Assembly: GCA_005789055.1 (NCBI GenBank)
Contig: SYAA01000025.1
Coordinates: 1 to 5,379, forward strand
DNA length: 5,379 nucleotides
Source of the DNA: Actinomycetota bacterium
Lineage (GTDB): Bacteria > Actinomycetota > Actinomycetes > Mycobacteriales > Mycobacteriaceae
Reading direction: 5' to 3'
Shown: positions 1-5,015 of the stretch, one piece after another
How positions within the stretch are numbered: the stretch's first letter is position 1
Layout of the letters: each line of letters opens with the position of its first letter
The notes under the pieces: generated by a model
What the model saw: only the letters and a program-made list of their open reading frames with translations
Database searches by the model: none
Told to the model about the DNA's origin: nothing
Position numbers and translations under genes: made by a program

Positions 1-841
1 CGTGCCGGTGCCCAGTGACGAGGCCACCCACGAAGCCTGGACACTGATGGCCGCCTACGCCGCGACGACGTCGCGGATCAAGATTGGTCAGATGTGCACG
101 GCGATGAGCTATCGCAACCCGGCGTATCTGGCGAAGGTCGCAGCCACCACCGATGTGATCTCCGGCGGCCGCGTGCAGATGGGCATCGGCGGCGGTTGGT
201 ATGAGCATGAATGGCGTGCCTACGGATATGGATTCCCCTCCGCGGGGGTCCGTCTGGCCCGCCTGGATGAAGGCGTGCAGATCATGCGCGATGCCTGGCG
301 TGATGGCCGGGTGAGCTTTGACGGTAAGCACTACCAGGTAGACGGCGCAATAGTCGCTCCTAAACCTCTGCAGCAGAACGGGATTCCACTGTGGATCGCC
401 GGTGGCGGCGAGAAAGTGACGTTGAAGATAGCGGCTAAATATGCGCAATACACCAACTTCAGTGCCGAACCGGAGGAGTTTGCGCACAAGTCGGAGGTAC
501 TCGCCGGACACTGCCGGGACGTGGGCACCGACTTCGGTTCGATCGTGCGGTCGGCCAATGTCAACGCCATCCTCGGTACCTCAACGGCGGAGGTGGCCGA
601 ACGTTCCGCGCGGGTTCGCGACCGACTGGTCGGTGTATGCGGAGAATCGGCGGCGGACGCCATGATGGCGATGAACACCGCACCAGGTAATGCCACCGGA
701 ACTCCTGAGCAGGTGATCGATAGCCTCGCGACGCTGCGCGACCTGGGATGCGACTATGTGATCTGCTATTTCCCGGAAGCAGCCTACGACCGTTCCGGCA
801 TCGAGCTTTTCGAGCGCGAGGTCATCCCGGCGCTGGTTTAG
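1..841 (+). CDS. LLM class F420-dependent oxidoreductase, 5'-truncated by window edge
   Basis: Luciferase-like (LLM) flavin/F420-dependent oxidoreductase, a cytosolic TIM-barrel enzyme family that moves hydride between reduced F420 (or FMN) and an organic substrate. The substrate of this member cannot be read from the sequence. The visible 279 residues carry family signatures: TSRIKIGQMCTAMSYRNP (about 23-40), the phosphate/cofactor-loop region ISGGRVQMGIGGGWYEHEW (53-71), RLDEGVQIMRDAW (87-99), IPLWIAGGGEK (128-138) and the C-terminal AYDRSGIELFEREVIPAL. The wording resembles the Rv1855c-type subfamily as I remember it. The first in-frame GTG at position 2 is unlikely to be the true start, because these proteins normally begin about 50 residues earlier with the first barrel strand; base 1 is the last base of an upstream codon. 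The TAG stop (839-841) overlaps the TAA stop of the convergent helicase gene. It has no evident functional link to the helicase genes. Confidence 0.93.
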   Translation, partial: VPVPSDEATHEAWTLMAAYAATTSRIKIGQMCTAMSYRNPAYLAKVAATTDVISGGRVQMGIGGGWYEHEWRAYGYGFPSAGVRLARLDEGVQIMRDAWRDGRVSFDGKHYQVDGAIVAPKPLQQNGIPLWIAGGGEKVTLKIAAKYAQYTNFSAEPEEFAHKSEVLAGHCRDVGTDFGSIVRSANVNAILGTSTAEVAERSARVRDRLVGVCGESAADAMMAMNTAPGNATGTPEQVIDSLATLRDLGCDYVICYFPEAAYDRSGIELFEREVIPALV

Positions 842-849
842 ATCGCCGG
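827..849. terminator. GC-rich inverted repeat enclosing both convergent stop codons (possible bidirectional terminator)
   Basis: CCGGCG at 827-832 and CGCCGG at 844-849 form a perfect 6-bp GC-only stem around an 11-base loop. The loop contains the TAG of the oxidoreductase gene and the TAA of ercc3. No T-tract follows in either direction, so this is not a classical intrinsic terminator. Hairpins without U-tracts have been proposed to act in mycobacteria. It is the only hairpin I found at this convergent junction, where no noncoding space exists. Six-base GC stems arise easily by chance in such DNA, so the role is tentative. Confidence 0.35.
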
Positions 850-2487
850 ACCCAGTAGGTCGTCGGCGTCGGTGATGATGTAGCCATAGCCCTGCTCGGC
901 GAGGAAGCGCTGCCGATGTGCCGCGTAATCGGCGTCGAGGCTGTCGCGGGAGACCACTGAGTAGAACACCGCGCCGCCGCCGTCGTGCTTGGGTCGCAAC
1001 AGCCGGCCCAGTCGCTGGGCCTCTTCCTGGCGCGAGCCGAAAGTGCCCGAAACCTGCACTGCCACTGAGGCTTCCGGAAGGTCGATGGAAAAGTTTGCCA
1101 CCTTGGACACCACCAGCGTCTTCACCTCGCCACGTCGGAACGCGTCGTACAGCGCCTCGCGTTCGGCATTCTTGGTAGACCCCTGAATCACCGGTGCGCC
1201 GAGTTCGGTGCCGAGCTCGTCGAGCTGGTCGAGGTAGGCACCGATGACCAGGGTCTGTTCGCCCGGGTGCTTGGCCAGGATCGACTTCACCACGGCAACC
1301 TTGGAGCGTGCCGTCGAACACAGTCGGTAACGCTCCTCGGGTTCGGCGACCGCGTAGAGCATCCGCTCGTTGTCGGTCATGGTCACCCGGACCTCGACGC
1401 ACTCAGCCGGTGCTATCCAGCCCTGGGCCTCGATGTCCTTCCATGGCGCGTCGTAGCGTTTCGGTCCGATCAGGCTGAATACGTCGCCCTCTCGGCCGTC
1501 TTCGCGGATCAGCGTCGCGGTCAGGCCCAGGCGCCGCCGGGACTGCAGATCGGCGGTCATCCGGAACACCGGGGCCGGCAGCAGATGCACCTCGTCGTAG
1601 ATGATCAGTCCCCAGTCACGGCTGTCGAACAGTTCCAGATGCCGGTACTCGCCTTTGGTGCGACGGGTGATGACCTGGTAAGTGGCGATGGTGACCGGCC
1701 GAATCTCCTTGCGTTCACCGGAGTACTCGCCGATCTCCTCCTCGGTCAACGAGGTACGGGCGATCAGTTCACGCTTCCACTGCCGGCCGGCCACAGTATT
1801 GGTGACCAGGATCAACGTGGTGGCAGCCGCCTTGGCCATGGCCGCCGCACCGACGATGGTCTTACCGGCACCGCAGGGCAGCACCACCACGCCGGAACCG
1901 CCGGCCCAGAACGAATCCGCCGCCATCTGCTGATAGTCGCGCAGATCCCAGCCGTCCTGCACCAAGGAAATCGGATGAGCCTCGCCATCGACATAACCGG
2001 CGAGATCCTCAGCGGGCCAACCGATTTTGAGCAGCATCTGCTTGATCCGGCCCCGCTCGCTGGGGTGAACAATGACCGTATCGGAGTCGAGGCGGGTGCC
2101 CAGCATCGGGGCGATCTTTTTGTTGCGCAGCACCTCCTCGAGTACCGCGCGGTCCAAGCTGAGCAACATCAGCCCGTGCGCGGGATGCTTGACCAGTTGT
2201 AACCGGCCGTAGCGGGCCATGGTGTCGACGATGTCGACCAGCAGTGGCTGTGGCACCGCGTAGCGGGAGAATCGCACCAGCGCATCGACGACCTGCTCGG
2301 CGTCATGTCCGGCGGCGCGTGCGTTCCACAGCGCCAACGGGGTGATTCGATAGGTATGGATGTGTTCGGGTGCGCGTTCCAACTCGGCGAACGGGGCGAT
2401 GGCGGCCCGTGCGGCACCCGCTTGCTCGTGGTCGATCTCCAGTAGAACGGTTTTGTCGGACTGCACGATCAGGGGGCCGTCGGTCAT
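838..2487 (-). CDS. ercc3: XPB/ERCC3-type DNA repair helicase (DEVH box)
   Basis: Superfamily 2 DNA helicase of the XPB type, an ATP-driven 3'-5' DNA unwinding enzyme. The Mycobacterium tuberculosis relative is Rv0861c; its repair role is known only in outline. The protein is 549 residues. Residues 1-130 form the XPB N-terminal accessory domain, and 130-180 is a linker with IVHPSERGRIKQMLLKIGW. The helicase core then shows LRDYQQMA (182-189), Walker A PCGAGKT (204-210), motif Ia TNTVAGRQWKREL (229-241), DEVH box (298-301), motif III GLTATL (321-326), the XPB-specific RED motif R328-E329-D330, motif V SKVANFSIDLPEA (461-473) and motif VI QRLGRLLRPK (491-500). All catalytic motifs are intact. 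The ATG at 2487 is supported by protein alignment from memory and by a GATAAT element ending 6 bases upstream, which suggests leaderless transcription. A GGCGGA 10 bases upstream is only a weak Shine-Dalgarno match. The gene lies 31 bp after the helicase-associated gene and is probably also read from that gene's promoter. Confidence 0.97.
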   Translation of the reverse strand: MTDGPLIVQSDKTVLLEIDHEQAGAARAAIAPFAELERAPEHIHTYRITPLALWNARAAGHDAEQVVDALVRFSRYAVPQPLLVDIVDTMARYGRLQLVKHPAHGLMLLSLDRAVLEEVLRNKKIAPMLGTRLDSDTVIVHPSERGRIKQMLLKIGWPAEDLAGYVDGEAHPISLVQDGWDLRDYQQMAADSFWAGGSGVVVLPCGAGKTIVGAAAMAKAAATTLILVTNTVAGRQWKRELIARTSLTEEEIGEYSGERKEIRPVTIATYQVITRRTKGEYRHLELFDSRDWGLIIYDEVHLLPAPVFRMTADLQSRRRLGLTATLIREDGREGDVFSLIGPKRYDAPWKDIEAQGWIAPAECVEVRVTMTDNERMLYAVAEPEERYRLCSTARSKVAVVKSILAKHPGEQTLVIGAYLDQLDELGTELGAPVIQGSTKNAEREALYDAFRRGEVKTLVVSKVANFSIDLPEASVAVQVSGTFGSRQEEAQRLGRLLRPKHDGGGAVFYSVVSRDSLDADYAAHRQRFLAEQGYGYIITDADDLLGPAI

Positions 2488-2493
2488 AGGCTC

Positions 2494-2515
2494 ATTATCC
2501 GCCGTCCGCAGACAA
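2494..2515 (-). promoter_or_regulatory. Candidate leaderless promoter of ercc3 (TTGTCT, 10-base spacer, GATAAT)
   Basis: On the minus strand GATAAT occupies 2499 to 2494, five of six matches to TATAAT. GAGCCT then fills the six bases before the ercc3 ATG. This puts +1 on the A of the start codon, the usual spacing for mycobacterial leaderless transcripts. Upstream, TTGTCT sits at 2515 to 2510. A second TTGTCA/GATAAT set lies 24 bases further upstream in the other repeat copy (2539 to 2518). There is no TTGACA-like box at the standard 17-base spacing. The element is inferred from sequence only, and ercc3 could also be transcribed solely from the upstream gene. Confidence 0.4.
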
Positions 2516-2541
2516 GAATTATCCGCCGTCTGCTGACAAGA
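2494..2541. repeat. 24-bp tandem direct duplication at the junction of the helicase-associated gene and ercc3
   Basis: Copy 1 (2494-2517) and copy 2 (2518-2541) are directly adjacent, start with ATTATCCGCCGTC and end with GACAAGA. They match at 22 of 24 positions, differing at 2507/2531 (C/T) and 2510/2534 (A/T). On the minus strand copy 2 encodes the last codons L-S-A-D-G-G-stop of the upstream protein. Copy 1 repeats L-S-A-D-G-G-stop in the same frame; both differences are third-position synonymous changes (TCA/TCT, GCA/GCG). Each copy also carries TTGTC(A/T)G followed 10 bases after the hexamer by GATAAT on the minus strand. The duplication is seen directly; its function is not known. Confidence 0.93.
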
Positions 2542-4768
2542 CCGAGGTGACGCGATGCACGGCGAACTCGCGCATCCGACCCTGAGCCGGATCGAATGCC
2601 ATCAGGTGACCGCCGTGCACCGAGATCGGCGTCACCACGCGCTGGGTGGCAACCCCGGCGGCGTCGACATACCCCATCAGGACGTCCTTGCCACCGACCG
2701 CGGCCTGGGCCAGCAGGGCCATCGCGACGGCCGGGTCCACCCTGACATTGCCCAGGGGTGCCGCATCGACGCGGCGCAGAACCGAGACCACACTGGCCAG
2801 GGTCTCTCGACTGGGCCGCGGCTGTGGGCGTGGCGACCGGCGGGCGAGCGTGACCGGAACCCGCGTCCCGCGGCGGCGCAGATCGACGATTGCGCCGGAG
2901 GAATCCTCGGCCGCCGGAGCGAAGCCGGACTCGCGCAACGCGGCGAGCAACTCGCCGATCGGCGACTGGGAGACCGCAACCGTCGGGGCCAGCATTCTGA
3001 CTTCGAGTTGTGCCACCGACGCGGTGGCTACCGCCTGAGCGAGCAGCGCCGGATCGTCGCAGCGGAGAAAGGACGCCGCCATGCCGACGCGCAACTGGCC
3101 GTGCCGCCGGGCGACGTCCTTGATCAAATAGGTCAGGCCCTGGGGGACAGGCGTTTTCGAGTGTTTCTCGAAAAACTCCTGGATCACCCCGGCCGTGCGC
3201 CCGGTGTCCAGCCCGTGGCGCACCGAACCCTCACTGACCCGGTAGACCATGGCTGCGCCGGCTGATTCTACGATGGCCACCGCGGCAAGTTCCTCGGCTA
3301 ATTCGCGCTCGAGTGGACCGGGCACCACCACAGTGAGGTCCGCCTGGATCAGGAAGTAGTCGATCGGCGCGGGTAGGACGGTGACTATTGCCGCCATCGC
3401 GGCGTCGGCACCGCCGGTGAGCAGCGCGCGCGCGGGTGAACTCAGTGCGCCGCGTCCGGTCAGACCCAGCGCGTGAGACTCGGAAAGCAGGTGTTCGACC
3501 GGTTCGGGTTGCAGCCGGGCCGCCCAACGGGGCCGACGCCAGATCAGCGCGCGCGACGCCCCCGGTGCGTCAACGCCGGCACCGACGGGGAGTTCGGCGA
3601 GTACCTCGATGAGCAGCCTGCGGTCCAGTGGTGCGGCGGTGGAGTACAGCGAATCCGCCAGTGCCGCATAATTTTTGCCGTCGGGCCCCCGGTCGCCGAT
3701 GAGGCCGGGCCGCGAGGGCAGTTCGAGCCAGATCGTGGCTAGTTGCAGCCAGCGGGCTGCAGCGGGAGCCTCCAGGAATCGGTCGGCCGCCACGGTGGGC
3801 GCCCAGTACAACAGCGTGTCATCGGGGGGCATCGGGTCGGGCAGGCCTCTGGCGATGAGTCCGCCGGCCGCGGTCAGTTCCAGGATCAGGCCGAGGCGCT
3901 GCTCGTCGATCCCGGTCAGTTTGGCCAGCCGTTTGAGTTCGCGCACACCCAGACCGCCGCTGCGCAGCTCGGGGACGGCCGCTGCCGACAGCGCCTCCAG
4001 CACAACTTCGACCTGGCGGATCAACTCCAGGGCCGCACCGGCGGCGGAGGCGTCGGCATCTTTGGCGGTGGTGGTCGCCGCGATCGGATCCGGCTGCGTC
4101 AGGTGCCGCGGACCGGCCTCGTCGCCGCGGAGTACCTGGGCGACGTTGCGCGGCAACAGCACTGTGTCGGCGTCGACTCGGTGCAGCAACCCGGCCGCCA
4201 GCAGTTGCTGCACCGGCCGGTCGGCCGGCGTCCCGGGAGCGGCGTCGCGAGTGCGGCCCAGCGGAGACCGGGCCACCAGCTTTTCGAGCACCTCGCGGGC
4301 GGGCTCGTCGAGGTCTTCGATCAGCTCGACGATCTGCTCGGCGGGGCGTTCGGGATCCTCGGCGGCGACCTGACCGGGAAACCAGGGCAGCGCGTCAGCG
4401 GTCTCCGGTGACAGGCGGATCTCGGTGTCCCCCCACAGCAGCGCCCGCTCCCGCAGCCCGTCGAGCGTGGCCAGCACGGCGGCCGCCGGGGCACGCGACT
4501 CGAGCAGGCCCACTGCCTCCGCGGCCGGCACGGGCGTGCGATCCGCCCGCAGCAGCAGCAGCGCATCCAGCGCCGCCAGGGAGAGAAAGTCGAGGTCGTC
4601 GGTGGCGGCCTTGACCGACTGACGCGAGACGGCCCGGGCCGCGAGGGCCGCGATACTGCCCGGTGCCGGTTGGGCCAGGTCTGGCCGCAGTTCCAGCAGC
4701 CGGACCAGATTGTCATCACTTTGACCGGACAGCCAGGACCCCAGTGGCAGGCCTGCGTGCTCGGTCAT
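2519..4768 (-). CDS. Helicase-associated protein with winged-helix-like segments, XPB-N-like domain and C-terminal WYL-like domain (Rv0862c-like)
   Basis: Conserved actinobacterial protein of unknown activity, 749 residues from ATG 4768, probably cytosolic and DNA-associated. Visible architecture: three segments with winged-helix-like helix/helix/strand patterns (about 61-122, 154-215, 247-310); a long helical middle; a domain at about 470-585 that aligns by eye with residues 5-120 of the neighbouring helicase ([39 protein letters not shown]); an Arg/Pro-rich linker (631-656); and a WYL-like end (about 672-744) with [18 protein letters not shown] and [10 protein letters not shown]. No ATPase motifs are present, so it is not itself a helicase. 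The ORF can be extended 16 codons to a TTG at 4816. I prefer the ATG because [13 protein letters not shown] matches the family start as I recall it and a TAGGCT -10-like element lies just upstream. It is the first gene of the leftward operon, 31 bp before ercc3, which suggests a partner or regulator of that helicase. Its last codons and stop lie in copy 2 of the 24-bp repeat. Confidence 0.88.
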   Translation of the reverse strand: MTEHAGLPLGSWLSGQSDDNLVRLLELRPDLAQPAPGSIAALAARAVSRQSVKAATDDLDFLSLAALDALLLLRADRTPVPAAEAVGLLESRAPAAAVLATLDGLRERALLWGDTEIRLSPETADALPWFPGQVAAEDPERPAEQIVELIEDLDEPAREVLEKLVARSPLGRTRDAAPGTPADRPVQQLLAAGLLHRVDADTVLLPRNVAQVLRGDEAGPRHLTQPDPIAATTTAKDADASAAGAALELIRQVEVVLEALSAAAVPELRSGGLGVRELKRLAKLTGIDEQRLGLILELTAAGGLIARGLPDPMPPDDTLLYWAPTVAADRFLEAPAAARWLQLATIWLELPSRPGLIGDRGPDGKNYAALADSLYSTAAPLDRRLLIEVLAELPVGAGVDAPGASRALIWRRPRWAARLQPEPVEHLLSESHALGLTGRGALSSPARALLTGGADAAMAAIVTVLPAPIDYFLIQADLTVVVPGPLERELAEELAAVAIVESAGAAMVYRVSEGSVRHGLDTGRTAGVIQEFFEKHSKTPVPQGLTYLIKDVARRHGQLRVGMAASFLRCDDPALLAQAVATASVAQLEVRMLAPTVAVSQSPIGELLAALRESGFAPAAEDSSGAIVDLRRRGTRVPVTLARRSPRPQPRPSRETLASVVSVLRRVDAAPLGNVRVDPAVAMALLAQAAVGGKDVLMGYVDAAGVATQRVVTPISVHGGHLMAFDPAQGRMREFAVHRVTSVLSADGG
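3154..3174. repeat. Perfect 8-bp inverted repeat inside the helicase-associated gene
   Basis: TTTTCGAG (3154-3161) and CTCGAAAA (3167-3174) are perfect inverted arms around a 5-base centre. On the coding strand this covers the codons for F-F-E-K-H-S-K-T (about residues 532-539), within the XPB-N-like domain. It is A/T-rich compared with its surroundings. It could form a hairpin or bind a dimeric protein, but the coding sequence alone may explain it. Confidence 0.5.
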
Positions 4769-4776
4769 CGGTGATG

Positions 4777-4782
4777 AGCCTA
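4777..4782 (-). promoter_or_regulatory. Candidate -10 element of the helicase-module operon (TAGGCT)
   Basis: Minus-strand TAGGCT fits the mycobacterial TANNNT -10 pattern. Eight bases (CATCACCG) separate it from the ATG at 4768, so a start site at or within a base or two of the ATG is expected, giving a leaderless or nearly leaderless mRNA. No convincing -35 box is seen at 16-18 bases. It also argues against the TTG at 4816, which lies upstream of this element. Confidence 0.45.
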
Positions 4783-4796
4783 AATCAGTCGGCAGA

Positions 4797-4812
4797 CCGG
4801 CGAGTTCGCCGG
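4797..4812. promoter_or_regulatory. 16-bp palindrome in the divergent intergenic region (operator candidate)
   Basis: CCGGCGA (4797-4803) and TCGCCGG (4806-4812) are perfect 7-bp inverted arms around a central GT. The palindrome sits near the middle of the 64-bp space between the leftward helicase-module start and the rightward 60-residue gene. It is upstream of both candidate -10 elements, a typical place for a dimeric regulator acting on both promoters. The binding protein is unknown. GC-only content means a chance origin is possible. Confidence 0.4.
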
Positions 4813-4820
4813 ACAAGTGT

Positions 4821-4826
4821 CACAAT
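4821..4826 (+). promoter_or_regulatory. Candidate -10 element for the rightward small gene and moaC (CACAAT)
   Basis: CACAAT matches TATAAT at four of six positions, including the key A at position 2 and T at position 6. Exactly six bases separate it from GTG 4833, which would place +1 on the start codon. No Shine-Dalgarno sequence precedes the GTG, in line with a leaderless start. No clear -35 is visible. This is a weak match judged by position. Confidence 0.35.
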
Positions 4827-4832
4827 GGCAAC

Positions 4833-5015
4833 GTGGCACAGAAAACGCATCGATACATCGACAATGGCTGGCCCACCAGGGACCCCGAGGACCATCCGGT
4901 CAGCGAGTTGGCGTCCGATCGGGTCGGTGCGCTGTCCCCGTTCGGGGACACCACCTTCCCACTGCCCGCCACCGACCTGCCGTACGTGCATCCGGTCACC
5001 GTCGTCAACAAGTGA
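4833..5015 (+). CDS. Conserved hypothetical 60-residue protein upstream of moaC (Rv0863-like)
   Basis: Small soluble protein of unknown function, 60 residues, without signal peptide, membrane segment or cysteine. It starts [10 protein letters not shown], carries [20 protein letters not shown] and ends in [10 protein letters not shown] followed by [10 protein letters not shown]. The short motifs HPVSEL and HPVTVV are near its two ends. I recognise it only as the counterpart of the small Rv0863-type gene that sits at this place in mycobacteria. GTG 4833 is the only start codon in this open frame before the conserved region, with a -10-like CACAAT placed for leaderless transcription. Its TGA stop overlaps the GTG of moaC in a GTGA overlap, so moaC is probably translationally coupled to it. 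The context suggests a link to molybdenum cofactor synthesis, but nothing in the protein shows one. Confidence 0.8.
   Translation: MAQKTHRYIDNGWPTRDPEDHPVSELASDRVGALSPFGDTTFPLPATDLPYVHPVTVVNK

Noticed and set aside
581..1402. 273-codon open frame on the - strand
   Set aside because: It runs out of frame across the ercc3 3' end and antisense to the oxidoreductase. It is Arg/Gly-rich and resembles no protein, so it is a shadow of the real genes.
1267..2202. 311-codon open frame on the + strand
   Set aside because: It lies wholly antisense to the well-supported helicase gene, and its translation is low-complexity His/Gln/Gly/Arg-rich with no family motif. Long antisense frames are common in high-GC DNA.
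2484..2495. Three-codon ORF ATG-AGC-CTA-TGA overlapping the ercc3 start codon (minus strand)
   Set aside because: A leader this short is easily explained by chance, and the leaderless promoter model would start transcription downstream of its ATG.
3157..3171. Possible LexA (SOS) box
   Set aside because: The arms give TCGAG and CTCGA with spacing one base short of the mycobacterial TCGAAC-N4-GTTCGA pattern. It is deep inside a coding region, far from any start.
3675..4411. Two 220-230-codon + strand frames opposite the helicase-associated gene
   Set aside because: Compositionally biased (Ser/Arg-rich or Gln/Gly-rich) and antisense to a gene with a clear domain plan; no start signals.
4551..4562. 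(AGC)4 microsatellite
   Set aside because: It encodes four Leu (CTG) codons in a helix of the protein; codon bias explains it.
4769..4816. 16-codon N-terminal extension of the helicase-associated protein to a TTG start
   Set aside because: It would place the palindrome and the TAGGCT element inside coding sequence. The family start as I recall it matches the ATG at 4768.
4807..4816. TTGTCCGGCG on the minus strand as a PafBC-type box for the helicase-module promoter
   Set aside because: No TANNNT element lies at the needed distance; the TAGGCT element is much too far downstream.
4817..4841. CRP-like half site (TGTGA on the minus strand) and imperfect GTG/CAC symmetry near the small gene's start
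   Set aside because: Only one half-site fits TGTGA-N6-TCACA; the other half is absent.
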